The notes under the pieces are model-generated. The model did no database searches. It was not told the DNA's origin and saw only the letters and a list, made by a program, of their open reading frames with translations. The translations under genes were made by a program, and so were the position numbers. This document shows positions 14,532-22,820 of a DNA stretch of 34,844 bases, in pieces; position 1 is the stretch's first letter, and each line of letters opens with the position of its first letter. Source of the stretch: an uncultured Oscillospiraceae bacterium (GTDB lineage: Bacteria > Bacillota > Clostridia > Oscillospirales > Oscillospiraceae); the NCBI GenBank assembly GCA_950097245.1, contig CATNCS010000021.1, positions 1 to 34,844 on the forward strand, in the 5' to 3' direction.

Positions 14532-14600
14532 TTGACAACCACCGCAGCCTGTGGTAATATTTTCTCAGTCAAAACCAATCATTAAAGCAAAAACAATCAT
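14532..14600 (+). promoter_or_regulatory. promoter and DeoR-type direct-repeat operator of the regulator-mtlA operon
   Basis: TTGACA (14532-14537) and TAATAT (14555-14560) have a 17-bp spacer, close to consensus. Straddling the expected start are two 13-bp direct repeats, CAAAACCAATCAT (14570-14582) and CAAAAACAATCAT (14588-14600), with one mismatch and an 18-bp period. On the other strand this reads TGATTGTTTTTG, a motif style known for DeoR-family repressors (for example LacR). The simplest reading is autorepression relieved by a sugar phosphate. Confidence 0.68.
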
Positions 14601-14618
14601 CCGAGAGGAGGGATCGCT

Positions 14619-15362
14619 ATGCTGGCTGAGCAGCGCGCCCGAGCGATTTTGCAGCAGCTCTCCCAGCACCAAACCGTCAGCGTGACGGACCTGTGTCAGA
14701 CCACCGGTGCCTCGGAGGCCACCATCCGCCGGGACCTGAACGCCCTGGCCCGCCAGGGCAAGCTGGTAAAGATCCACGGCGGCGCCACCACCCCGGAGGA
14801 GGAGGAGTTTCTCGCCCGGGAGCCCGACCTGGCCACCAAGCAGCGCTACACCCGGGAGAAGGAGCGCATCGCCCGTTACGCCGCCGGCCTGGTGGGGGAC
14901 GACGACGTGGTTTTTCTGGACACCGGAACCACCGCCCTCCACATGGCGGAGTACCTGAAGGACTCCAAGGCCCTGTTCGTCACCAGCAGCATCGACTTTG
15001 CCGGGAGGCTGTCCGCCCACGAGCGGCACGTCTACGTGCTGGGCGGAACCCTGAAGCCGGGCACAGTGGATATTGTGGGTGCGGAGGCACTGGACGCCCT
15101 GCGGCGCTACAACTTTACCAAGGTCTTTCTGGGCGTCAGCGGCATTAGCATCAGCCAGGGCTTCACTACGCCGGATCCGGAGGCGGCGGCCCTGAAGCTC
15201 ATTGCGGCCTCCCGGGCGCAGTCGGTGTATGTCCTGGCCGACTCCAGCAAGTTCGGCCGGGTCACTGCCGCCACCATCCTCCCCCTGGAGAGAGCCCGGA
15301 TTATCACCGACCGGATGCCCGACCGCAAGTATCTGGACAGCACCAGCGTCATCGCGGTCTGA
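14619..15362 (+). CDS. DeoR-family transcriptional repressor of the mannitol operon
   Basis: A 247-residue regulator of typical DeoR/GlpR size. Residues 1-57 form the DeoR helix-turn-helix (VSVTDLCQTTGASEATIRRDLNALARQGKLVKIHGGA). The rest is the sugar-phosphate-isomerase-like sensor domain, with DTGTTALHMAEYL, VYVLGGTLKPG and VLADSSKFGR as characteristic effector-site stretches. The start ATG is preceded by GAGGAGGG. It is the first gene of a two-gene operon with mtlA, 79 bp apart. This differs from the PRD-containing MtlR activators of bacilli and from enterobacterial MtlR. The effector is probably mannitol-1-phosphate or fructose-6-phosphate; that part is inferred. Confidence 0.9.
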   Translation: MLAEQRARAILQQLSQHQTVSVTDLCQTTGASEATIRRDLNALARQGKLVKIHGGATTPEEEEFLAREPDLATKQRYTREKERIARYAAGLVGDDDVVFLDTGTTALHMAEYLKDSKALFVTSSIDFAGRLSAHERHVYVLGGTLKPGTVDIVGAEALDALRRYNFTKVFLGVSGISISQGFTTPDPEAAALKLIAASRAQSVYVLADSSKFGRVTAATILPLERARIITDRMPDRKYLDSTSVIAV

Positions 15363-15441
15363 GCTCCGTCCGGCGCGGTCCGGACCGGGGGCGCACAGCC
15401 CGTCCCATCCAACAAGCAACATATTGAAAGGAGATACACCT

Positions 15442-17352
15442 GTGAAAGAACATGTACAAAAATTCGGGCGTTTCCTCAGTGGAATGGTGATGCCCAACAT
15501 CGGGGCCTTTATCGCCTGGGGCCTTATCGCCGCCCTGTTTATTGAGGCCGGCTGGTTCCCCAACGCCACCATCGCCAAAATGGTGAGCCCCATGCTCTCC
15601 TACCTGCTTCCCATCCTCATCGCCTACACCGGCGGTAAGATGGTAGGCGGGCAGAAGGGCGCGGTGGCCGGTTCCCTGGCGGCCCTGGGCGCCATCGCCT
15701 CCACCGAGAGCACCATGTTCATCGGCGCCATGATCTGCGGCCCCTTGGGAGGCTGGTGCATCAAGAAGTTTGACGAGAAGATGGAGGGCCATGTCCCCGC
15801 CGGCTTTGAGATGGTGGTCAACAACTTCTCTGTGGGCATTATCGGCGGTCTGCTGGCCATCCTATCCATCTTCGCCATTGGCCCCACCTGCGTGGTCCTC
15901 ACCAACTGGCTGGGCGCTGGCGTGGGTTGGCTGGTGGATCACAGCCTGCTCCCCCTTACCGCTGTCCTGGTGGAGCCCGCCAAGGTGCTGTTCCTGAATA
16001 ACGCCATCAACCACGGCGTCTTCACCCCCATCGGCACCGAGCAGGTGGAAGCCCTCCGGGCCGCCGGCGAGATCGGCAAGTCCATCCTGTATATGATCGA
16101 GTCCAACCCCGGCCCCGGACTGGGCCTGCTGCTGGCCTACTGTGTGGCCGGCAAGGGTGAGACCCGCTCCTCCGCCGGCGCGGCGGCCGTCATCCAGTTT
16201 GTGGGTGGCATCCACGAGATTTACTTCCCCTATGTGCTGATGAATCCCGTCGTCATCCTGGGCCCCATGCTGGGCAACGTCTGCGGCATCTTCACCCTGA
16301 ACCTGCTGGGCGGCGGCTTGTCCGGCCCCGCCTCTCCAGGCAGCGTCATCGCCGAGCTGATGCTCACCCCCAAGGGCTGCTATGTGGCCAACATAGCCGG
16401 TATCGCCGTGGCCGGCGCGGTCAGCTTCGCAATCTCTGTCTTCCTGCTTAAGTTCTTCGGCAAGGACGCCAGCCTGGCTGAGGCCCAGGCTCAGGTGGCC
16501 TCCGCCAAGGCCGCCTCCAAGGGCCAGGCGCCCGCCACCGACGCCCCCACCGGCGCCAAGGTGGATATTAACTCCGTGAAGAAGATTGTCTTTGCCTGCG
16601 ACGCCGGCATGGGCTCCTCCGCCATGGGGGCCACCATGCTGCGCAACAAGCTGAAGGACGCCGGTATCACCGACATCGAGGTCATCCACCACCCCGTGTC
16701 TGAGATCCCCGCCGACTGCCAGATTGTCGTTACCCACCATGAGCTGGCCCACCGGGCCGTAGCCAGCAACCCAAAGGCCCGAGTGATTCCTATCCAGAAC
16801 TTTATGGGCGCCCCTGAGTACGCCATGCTGGTGGATGAACTGGTGGCCGCCCGCAGCGGCAAGGCCGCTCCCGCCCCCTCCGCTCCCCAGGCCGAGGAGA
16901 AGCCCGCTGTTCCCGCCGCTATCCTGCTGGAGCAGAAGAACATCGTCCTAAACTGCAAGTCTGTCACCCCTGAGGAGGCCATCAAGGCCGTGGGCAAGCT
17001 GATGGTGGAGAGCGGCTACTGCGCCGAGGGCTATGTCCAGGGTATGATCGACCGCAACGAGAGCTTCCCTGTGGCCATCGGCAGTCACGTGGCCATCCCT
17101 CACGGCACCAATGAGTCCCGGGACTTCATCCAGAAGACCGGCCTGGTGGTCATGACCTACCCCGACGGCATCGTCTGGGGCGAGGACGAGGAGCTGGTCC
17201 GCCTGGTGATCGGCATCGCCTCCCAGGGCGAGGAGCACCTGGACATCCTCAACCGTATTGTGGAGGTCTGCGAGACCGAGGAGGACACCGACGCCCTGGT
17301 GGACAACGCCACTGTGGAGGAGCTGTACAAAAAGCTGAACGGCCTGTCCTGA
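15442..17352 (+). CDS. mtlA: mannitol-specific PTS permease, EIICBA fusion
   Basis: A 636-residue three-domain permease that imports mannitol and phosphorylates it to mannitol-1-phosphate. EIIC spans residues 1 to about 345 with the conserved substrate region (NNAINHGVFTPIG and GGIHEIYFPY). After a linker, EIIB carries the phospho-cysteine in ACDAGMGSSAMGA at Cys386. After a second Ala/Pro linker, EIIA carries the phospho-histidine in AIPHGTNESRD at His554. E. coli MtlA is 637 residues with Cys384 and His554, so the domain order and length are virtually the same. Many Firmicutes split EIIA off as MtlF; here it is fused. The start is the GTG at 15442, preceded by AAAGGAGAT. The phosphate source is the general PTS (EI/HPr), encoded elsewhere. 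Confidence 0.95.
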   Translation: MKEHVQKFGRFLSGMVMPNIGAFIAWGLIAALFIEAGWFPNATIAKMVSPMLSYLLPILIAYTGGKMVGGQKGAVAGSLAALGAIASTESTMFIGAMICGPLGGWCIKKFDEKMEGHVPAGFEMVVNNFSVGIIGGLLAILSIFAIGPTCVVLTNWLGAGVGWLVDHSLLPLTAVLVEPAKVLFLNNAINHGVFTPIGTEQVEALRAAGEIGKSILYMIESNPGPGLGLLLAYCVAGKGETRSSAGAAAVIQFVGGIHEIYFPYVLMNPVVILGPMLGNVCGIFTLNLLGGGLSGPASPGSVIAELMLTPKGCYVANIAGIAVAGAVSFAISVFLLKFFGKDASLAEAQAQVASAKAASKGQAPATDAPTGAKVDINSVKKIVFACDAGMGSSAMGATMLRNKLKDAGITDIEVIHHPVSEIPADCQIVVTHHELAHRAVASNPKARVIPIQNFMGAPEYAMLVDELVAARSGKAAPAPSAPQAEEKPAVPAAILLEQKNIVLNCKSVTPEEAIKAVGKLMVESGYCAEGYVQGMIDRNESFPVAIGSHVAIPHGTNESRDFIQKTGLVVMTYPDGIVWGEDEELVRLVIGIASQGEEHLDILNRIVEVCETEEDTDALVDNATVEELYKKLNGLS

Positions 17353-17370
17353 TCCCCTTCCTCCGCAAGC

Positions 17371-17414
17371 AATGTCCCCGCTCCGAGGGTGTCTTCGGAG
17401 CGGGGACATTTTTA
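17371..17414 (+). terminator. terminator of the mtl operon
   Basis: A perfect 16-bp stem pairs 17371-17386 with 17395-17410 and is followed by TTTAT, 18 bp after the mtlA stop. Confidence 0.88.
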
Positions 17415-17446
17415 TGGATTTTATCCACGAAATCTTTTGAAATCTA

Positions 17447-17475
17447 TTGCATTCCCCGCCGCGGTCCAGTATAAT
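17447..17475 (+). promoter_or_regulatory. promoter of the aminotransferase-serine dehydratase operon
   Basis: TTGCAT (17447-17452) and TATAAT (17470-17475) are separated by 17 bp. The -10 is perfect, the -35 weak. The ribosome-binding site AAAGGAG precedes the ATG at 17558. Nothing else was recognised in the gap. Confidence 0.6.
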
Positions 17476-17557
17476 GAGGTATCAGAACTTCAACTCCGGA
17501 AAACAGCAGCAGCGGACACAAAAAAAGGAAATATTTCATCATTAAAGGAGAAAATGT

Positions 17558-18835
17558 ATGAAACAGTACCAGGAAATGACCCGTGAGGAGCTCCAGGCGG
17601 AGCAGGGCCGTCTGGCCCAGTCCTACGCTCAGCTTCAGGCCAAGGGGCTCAAGCTGAATATGGCCCGGGGCAAGCCCGGAGCCGACCAGCTGGAGCTGTC
17701 CCTCCCCCTGCTGGACGCCCTCAACTCCAGGAGCGACTGCCACGACGCCAGCGGTCTGGACTGCCGCAACTACGGCGAGCTGCTGGGCATCCCGGAGGCC
17801 CGCCGGCTCTTCGCCGACTACATGGGCGTGGCCCCCGAGGAGACCATCGTGGTGGGCTCCGCCTCCCTCACCTTTATGTACGACTGCGTGGCCCGGGCTA
17901 TGCTGCTGGGTGTGCTGGGGGGCGAGAAGCCCTGGGGCAAGTACGACAAGGTGAAATTTCTCTGTCCCGTCCCCGGCTACGACCGCCACTTCACCATCTG
18001 TGAGACCCTGGGGATCGAGATGATCAACATCCCCCTCACCGAATGGGGCCCGGACATGGACCTGGTGGAGAAGCTGGTGGCGGAGGACGAGACCATCAAG
18101 GGCATCTGGTGCGTGCCCAAGTACACCAACCCCCTGGGCGGCTCCTACTCCGACGAGGCGACGCGCCGCCTGGCTGCCCTGAAGCCCGCCGCCAGGGACT
18201 TCCGCATCTTCTGGGACAACGCCTACGCCGTCCACTATGTCTATGAGGACACCCCTCTGCTCAACATCCTGGAGGAGTGTAAAAAGGCGGGCAATCCCGA
18301 CATGGTCTACATGTTCGGCTCCACCTCCAAGATCACCTTCCCCGGGGCGGGGGTGGCTTTCTTCGCCGCCTCCAAGGCCAACGTGGACTTCGCCGCCAAG
18401 CAGCTGGACGCCCAGGCCATCAGCTGGGACAAGATGAACATGCTGCGCCACGTGCGCTACTTTAAGGATGTGGCCGGAATCAGGGCCCAGATGGACAGGC
18501 ACGCCGCCCTGCTGAGGCCCAAGTTCGACGCCGTGCTCTCCACCTTGGAGTCTGAGCTTGGAGGCACCGGGGCGGGCTCCTGGGTGAAGCCCAAGGGGGG
18601 CTACTTCGTCACCTATATGGCTATGCCCGGCTGCGCCAAACGGATCGTCCAGCTGTGCAAGGAGGCCGGGGTGGTCCTCACCGGCGCCGGCGCCACCCAC
18701 CCCTACCACAAGGACCCGGAGGACAGCTATATCCGCATCGCCCCCTCCTTCCCCTCTCCCGCCGAGCTGGCCCAGGCTATGGAGGTGTTCTGCACCGCCG
18801 CCAGGCTGGCCGCCGTGGAGAAGCTGCTGGGATGA
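17558..18835 (+). CDS. class I aminotransferase (aspartate-aminotransferase type Ic-like)
   Basis: A 425-residue PLP enzyme. The N-terminal LNMARGKPGADQLELS, the YGELLGIPEARRLFADYMGV region and the PLP-lysine context FGSTSKITFPG (Lys258) match the 'type Ic' aspartate aminotransferase group found in actinobacteria and Clostridia. WCVPKYTNPLGGSYSDEATRRLA and FWDNAYAVH supply the conserved Asn/Asp/Tyr cofactor ligands. It transfers amino groups between an amino acid, probably aspartate or alanine, and 2-oxoglutarate. Its stop overlaps the next gene's start (ATGA, 18832-18835), so it is translationally coupled to serine dehydratase, which suggests a joint role in amino-acid breakdown to pyruvate or oxaloacetate. 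Substrate preference cannot be set from sequence alone. Confidence 0.9.
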   Translation: MKQYQEMTREELQAEQGRLAQSYAQLQAKGLKLNMARGKPGADQLELSLPLLDALNSRSDCHDASGLDCRNYGELLGIPEARRLFADYMGVAPEETIVVGSASLTFMYDCVARAMLLGVLGGEKPWGKYDKVKFLCPVPGYDRHFTICETLGIEMINIPLTEWGPDMDLVEKLVAEDETIKGIWCVPKYTNPLGGSYSDEATRRLAALKPAARDFRIFWDNAYAVHYVYEDTPLLNILEECKKAGNPDMVYMFGSTSKITFPGAGVAFFAASKANVDFAAKQLDAQAISWDKMNMLRHVRYFKDVAGIRAQMDRHAALLRPKFDAVLSTLESELGGTGAGSWVKPKGGYFVTYMAMPGCAKRIVQLCKEAGVVLTGAGATHPYHKDPEDSYIRIAPSFPSPAELAQAMEVFCTAARLAAVEKLLG

Positions 18836-19491
18836 ACGTATTCGATATCATCGGGCCGGTGATGATCGGCCCCTCCAGCTCCCACACCGCCGGCGCGGCC
18901 CGGCTGGGCTATGTGGCCCGGAAAATTCTGGGGGAACAGCCGGTAAAGGCGGTTATCCAGCTCAGCGGCTCCTTCGCCCAGACCTACCGGGGCCACGGGA
19001 CGGACAAGGCCCTCATCGCCGGCATCCTGGGCTTCCCCCCCGACGACGCCCGCATCCGGGACTCCCTGGAGCACGCAGTTGACATGGGGCTGGAGTACCG
19101 GTTTATCTGCGAGGGCATCCCCGGCGCCCACCCCAACACCGCCCGCATCACCCTCACCGGGGCGGACGGGGAGACCGTCACCGTTCAGGGGGCCTCGGTG
19201 GGGGGCGGGAACATCCTGGTGGACGAGCTCAACGGCATGGCGGTCCACGTCACCGGGCAGAGCAACACCCTGGTGGTCCTCCACAAGGACAAGCCGGGCG
19301 CCATCGCCGCCGTGACCAATTTTATGGCCTACTCCGGGGTGAACATCGGCAGCTTCCGCCTCTCCCGCCCCCAGAAGGGGGGCACCGCCGTTATGACCAT
19401 CGAGGTGGACGGCGACATCCCCGCCGTTCTGGTGGAGAGCCTGAGGATCCTGCCCAACATCATCCATGTGGTGCTCATCCGGGCCGTGTAG
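18832..19491 (+). CDS. sdaAB: L-serine dehydratase, beta subunit
   Basis: A 219-residue subunit of the iron-sulfur L-serine deaminase, which converts serine to pyruvate and ammonia. The N-terminal MNVFDIIGPVMIGPSSSHTAGAARLG is diagnostic for the beta domain. The C-terminal third (about 148-219, VLHKDKPGAIAAVTNFMAYSG) is an ACT domain, the likely site for serine sensing. The start is the ATG at 18832 overlapping the aminotransferase stop; the frame remains open upstream inside that gene but is not used. The alpha subunit follows 9 bp later behind AGGAGG. Confidence 0.95.
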   Translation: MNVFDIIGPVMIGPSSSHTAGAARLGYVARKILGEQPVKAVIQLSGSFAQTYRGHGTDKALIAGILGFPPDDARIRDSLEHAVDMGLEYRFICEGIPGAHPNTARITLTGADGETVTVQGASVGGGNILVDELNGMAVHVTGQSNTLVVLHKDKPGAIAAVTNFMAYSGVNIGSFRLSRPQKGGTAVMTIEVDGDIPAVLVESLRILPNIIHVVLIRAV

Positions 19492-19500
19492 GAGGAACTT

Positions 19501-20388
19501 ATGCTGACCTATCAAAGAATCGACGAGCTCTGCCAGGCGGCGGAGCAGGCCGGCTCCACCATTTCCCGGGTAATCCTGGCCGACCAGGCCGGACAGCTGG
19601 AGCTGGAGGAGCAGGCGGTCTATGACCAGATGGCCCGGCGGCTCCAGGTGATGCGGGAGTCGGTGCGGACCGGGATGGACCCCGATATCCGCTCCACCTC
19701 CGGCCTATCCGGAGGGGACGCGGCCAAAATGCTGGCCTACGCCCGGGAGGGCGGCATCTGCGGACCCTTTATCAACAGCGCCATCGCCCGGGCTCTGGCT
19801 ACCTCCGAGTGCAACGCCGCCATGGGCAAAATTGTGGCCGCTCCCACCGCCGGCTCCTGCGGCATCCTGCCGGGGACGGTACTGTCCGTGCTGGAGGCGG
19901 GGCAGTGTACGGAGGAGCAGGCCGTGATGGCCCTGTTCACCGCCGGGGGGATCGGCACCGTCATCAGCAGCCGGGCCACCCTGGCCGGAGCCGAGGGGGG
20001 CTGTCAGGCGGAGTGCGGCGCGGCGGCAGCCATGGCCGCCGTCGCCCTGGTGGAGCTGAAGGGGGGCTCCCCCGCCCAGGCGGCCCACGCCTGCGCCATG
20101 GCCCTGAAAAATCAGCTGGGCCTGGTGTGCGACCCGGTGGCCGGGCTGGTGGAGGTCCCCTGCATCAAGCGGAACGTGGCCGGGGTGATGGTCGCCCTGT
20201 CCGCCGCCGAGATGGCATTGGCGGGGATTGTGAGCAAAATCCCCGCGGACGAGTGCGTCTCCGCCATGTATGAGGTGGGCTGCGCCCTGCCCGCCTCCCT
20301 GCGGGAGACCGCCCAGGGGGGCCTGGCCGCCACCCCCACGGGAAAGCGGCTGAAGGAGGAAATTTTCGGCTCCTCCCCCGAAGCCTGA
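19501..20388 (+). CDS. sdaAA: L-serine dehydratase, iron-sulfur-dependent, alpha subunit
   Basis: A 295-residue catalytic subunit. Conserved cysteine contexts AAPTAGSCGILPG, GCQAECGAAAAMAAV and CDPVAGLVEVPCIKRN are present and are expected to hold and surround the oxygen-sensitive [4Fe-4S] cluster that acts as Lewis acid in water removal. The length is standard for the Clostridium/Bacillus two-subunit enzyme. It is co-transcribed with the beta subunit and an aminotransferase and followed by a strong terminator. An Fe-S deaminase of this kind fits an anaerobe. Confidence 0.95.
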   Translation: MLTYQRIDELCQAAEQAGSTISRVILADQAGQLELEEQAVYDQMARRLQVMRESVRTGMDPDIRSTSGLSGGDAAKMLAYAREGGICGPFINSAIARALATSECNAAMGKIVAAPTAGSCGILPGTVLSVLEAGQCTEEQAVMALFTAGGIGTVISSRATLAGAEGGCQAECGAAAAMAAVALVELKGGSPAQAAHACAMALKNQLGLVCDPVAGLVEVPCIKRNVAGVMVALSAAEMALAGIVSKIPADECVSAMYEVGCALPASLRETAQGGLAATPTGKRLKEEIFGSSPEA

Positions 20389-20390
20389 AA

Positions 20391-20426
20391 AAAAGTCGCT
20401 GTTTCATATGAAACAGCGGCCTTTTT
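20391..20426. terminator. bidirectional terminator between sdaAA and ktrA
   Basis: A 22-bp perfect palindrome (20397-20418, centred on CATATG) is flanked by A-runs on the left and T-runs on the right, so it terminates transcription from both convergent genes. Confidence 0.88.
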
Positions 20427-21073
20427 TATATCCGCAGGAACTTGTTTACTTCCTTCTGCCGGCCCAGAATCAGCACCGGGCTCCCCCCGTCCAGCACGGT
20501 GTCGGGGCCCACGCCCATGTCCAGCCGTCCGGCCCGGCGGACGCCCAATATGTTGATGCCGTACCGCTTCCGCAGGTCCAGCTGAAGGATGGTCTTCCCC
20601 CGCCACTCCTCCGGCACGGTCAGCTCGAAGATGGAGTAGTCCTCATCCAGCTCAATGTAGTCCAGAATATGCTCCGAGGTGCAGCGGATGGCCGTCCAGG
20701 CCGCCAGCTGCTTCTCCGGATAGACCACCTCGTCGGCGCCGCAGCGCAGCAGAAATTTCTCCTGCACCCCCCGGGAGGCCCGGGCAATGACCTTTTGGGC
20801 TCCCAGCTCCTTCAGCAGGTCGGCGGTCTCCAGGGAGTTTTGAAAGTTGTCCCCAATGGCCACGATGCAGGCGTCAAAGCTGGGGATGTCCAGGGAGGAG
20901 AGGAACTCCCGGCTGGTGCTGTCCCCGATCTGGGCGTTGGTCACATAGGCCAGCGCCCCCTCCACCCGCTCCTCGCTGCTGTCCACCGCCATCACCTGGT
21001 GGCCCAGGTCGTTGAGCTTTCGGGCCACATGCTGGCCAAAGCGGCCCAGTCCGATTAACAGTACAGATTTCAT
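20426..21073 (-). CDS. ktrA: potassium uptake regulatory subunit KtrA (TrkA-N/TrkA-C)
   Basis: A 215-residue cytoplasmic RCK protein that gates the KtrB channel. The Rossmann nucleotide motif GLGRFGQHVA (8-17) and the acidic residue ending strand 2 (VMAVDSSEE, Asp31) bind ATP/ADP or NAD. A TrkA-C (RCK_C) domain fills the last 75 residues, where c-di-AMP binds in characterised homologues. It is the second gene of the ktrB-ktrA pair, 15 bp after ktrB, with AAGGAGG in the gap. Confidence 0.93.
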   Translation of the reverse strand: MKSVLLIGLGRFGQHVARKLNDLGHQVMAVDSSEERVEGALAYVTNAQIGDSTSREFLSSLDIPSFDACIVAIGDNFQNSLETADLLKELGAQKVIARASRGVQEKFLLRCGADEVVYPEKQLAAWTAIRCTSEHILDYIELDEDYSIFELTVPEEWRGKTILQLDLRKRYGINILGVRRAGRLDMGVGPDTVLDGGSPVLILGRQKEVNKFLRI

Positions 21074-21088
21074 CGCTGCCTCCTTTTC

Positions 21089-22414
21089 TCAGCCCACAAT
21101 CAGCTTTTCCCTGGGCAGTCTGGCCGCGCTCCCCCTGCCCTCCGACAGGGCGGCAAAGACCAGGGTCAGCGCCCCTACCCGCCCGCAGTACATCAAAAGA
21201 ATCAGAACGCACCGGGACAGCTGGCCCAGCTGGGGGGTGATCCCCAGGGTGACCCCCACCGTCCCCACCGCCGAGGCCGTCTCAAACAGGCAGGTGAGCA
21301 GGGGCAGGCCCTCCGCCCGGCTGATAATCAGGCCGCCGAAAAAGAACAGGGTCAGATACAGGGTGAGGATGGCCATGGCGCTGCGCACCGTCTCCTCCTC
21401 CACCCGGCGGCCGAAGAAGTGGGTCTCCTCCCTGCGGCGGAAGATGGCGAAGGCGGTGGACACCATCACCGCCAGGGTGGTCACCTTCATGCCCCCCGCC
21501 GTGGACCCGGGAGCCCCCCCGGTGAGCATCAGGATTATCATAATCCCGATGCCGCCCTCGCTCAGCACGTTGAAGTCCACGGTGTTAAAGCCGGCGGTCC
21601 TGGCCGTTACCGACTGGAACAGGGAGCCCCAGAACCGCTCCCCCGGCTCCAGCCCGGCGAACTCAAAAAAGTAGAAGTACACCGCCGGCAGCACCAGCAG
21701 CAGCCCGCTGGTCACCAGCACCACCTTGGTCTGCATCCGGTAGCGCCGGAAGCGCAGGCGGTTGGTCTTCAAATCGCTCCAGGTCATAAAGCCGATGCCG
21801 CCCAGAATAATCAGCGCCATGACAATCAGGTTTACCGCCGGCCGGGCGGCAAAGCCGGTGAGGGAGGAGTAGGGCGCCCGCACCCCCATCAGGTCGAAGC
21901 CCGCGTTGCAGAAGGCGGACACCCCGTGGAACAGCCCGTACCACAGCCCCCGCCAGAGGCCAAACTCCCGGCAGAACACCAGGGACAGCAGGGCGGCCCC
22001 CGTCAGCTCAAAGACGGCCGTCAGGGTGACAATAAAGCCGGTGAACCGGAGGATCCCGCCGATCTGGGGGGCGGAGATGGCGTCCTGCATCAGTCCCCGC
22101 TGCTTCAGGGAGATCCGCTGCCCCGCGGCGGAGGCGATCACCACAGCAAAGGTGACCACCCCCATGCCCCCCACCTGGATGAGGAGGAGCAGCACCCCCT
22201 GCCCAAAGCCGCTCCAGTAGGTGGCGGTGTCCCGGACCACCAGGCCGGTGACGCAGACGGCGGAGGTGGCGGTAAACAGGGCGTCGGAGAGGGGCGCGCC
22301 CAGGCCGTCCCGGGTGGCGAAGGGCAGCATCAGCAGAACAGCCCCCAGCAGGATGGCGGCTCCAAAGCCCAGGATAATAATTTGGGGCGAGGATAATCTC
22401 CTCTTTTTTCCCAT
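21089..22414 (-). CDS. ktrB: potassium uptake membrane subunit KtrB/TrkH family
   Basis: A 441-residue polytopic K+ translocator built of four M1-P-M2 repeats. The first selectivity-filter loop is TSAVCVTGL (50-58); later loops NAGFDL, TARTAGFNTVDF and ETASAVGTVGVTLG carry the conserved glycines, and the GGAPGSTAGGMK stretch forms the intramembrane gating loop typical of KtrB. The length fits KtrB (about 440-450) rather than TrkH (about 480). With KtrA it forms a Na+-linked K+ uptake system for osmotic and turgor control. I see no c-di-AMP (ydaO) riboswitch upstream; instead a MITE-like repeat ends about 40 bp before the start codon. Confidence 0.93.
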   Translation of the reverse strand: MGKKRRLSSPQIIILGFGAAILLGAVLLMLPFATRDGLGAPLSDALFTATSAVCVTGLVVRDTATYWSGFGQGVLLLLIQVGGMGVVTFAVVIASAAGQRISLKQRGLMQDAISAPQIGGILRFTGFIVTLTAVFELTGAALLSLVFCREFGLWRGLWYGLFHGVSAFCNAGFDLMGVRAPYSSLTGFAARPAVNLIVMALIILGGIGFMTWSDLKTNRLRFRRYRMQTKVVLVTSGLLLVLPAVYFYFFEFAGLEPGERFWGSLFQSVTARTAGFNTVDFNVLSEGGIGIMIILMLTGGAPGSTAGGMKVTTLAVMVSTAFAIFRRREETHFFGRRVEEETVRSAMAILTLYLTLFFFGGLIISRAEGLPLLTCLFETASAVGTVGVTLGITPQLGQLSRCVLILLMYCGRVGALTLVFAALSEGRGSAARLPREKLIVG

Positions 22415-22453
22415 ACCGGTCCCTCCCCCCAGGCGGCTTTATTTGCATTTCCC

Positions 22454-22743
22454 CCGCCTCCGGCGGGGGAATGCGCAGTTTGTCAAAAATCCTTCGTCCC
22501 CCGCAGGGCGGGGCTCCTTTGGAAAGGAGCTGTCGGCCGCGAAGCGGCTGACTGAGGATTGTATTTTGCCGCAGACAAAATGTATGAAATAATCCTGAAT
22601 TTCGATTACTTCGTATGTTTTGCTTCGCAAAACGCAATCCTCCGCCCCCTCCGGGGGCACCTCCTTTCAAAAGGAGGCTTTTGGTGCCCTCTGCTCCACT
22701 GGAGCTTTTTTGACAGGCTGTGCATTTCCCCCGCCGGAGGCGG
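22454..22743. mobile_element. MITE-like element with about 37-bp terminal inverted repeats
   Basis: The left end (22454-22489) and the reverse complement of the right end (22706-22743) match at about 33 of 36 positions, both running CCGCCTCCGGCGGGGGAA...TGTCAAAAA. The inside is non-coding and itself nested-palindromic: GAGGATTG..ATTTTGC near 22552-22567 mirrors GCAAAACGCAATCCTC near 22628-22643, and the smaller stems CTCCTTTGGAAAGGAG and CCTCCTTTCAAAAGGAGG are visible. No transposase is present, so it would need one in trans. The 406-bp gap 22415-22820 holds nothing else. Confidence 0.6.
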
Positions 22744-22820
22744 TGCGTTAAAATCAAGGGCTCCAAACTAAGCTTATTATACCACACAAATTCCTGAGGT
22801 CAATCCCGGCGCGGGTTTCT

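Noticed and set aside
22415-22820. A possible c-di-AMP (ydaO) riboswitch upstream of ktrB
   Set aside because: The region reads as a nested inverted-repeat element and no riboswitch core sequence was recognised.
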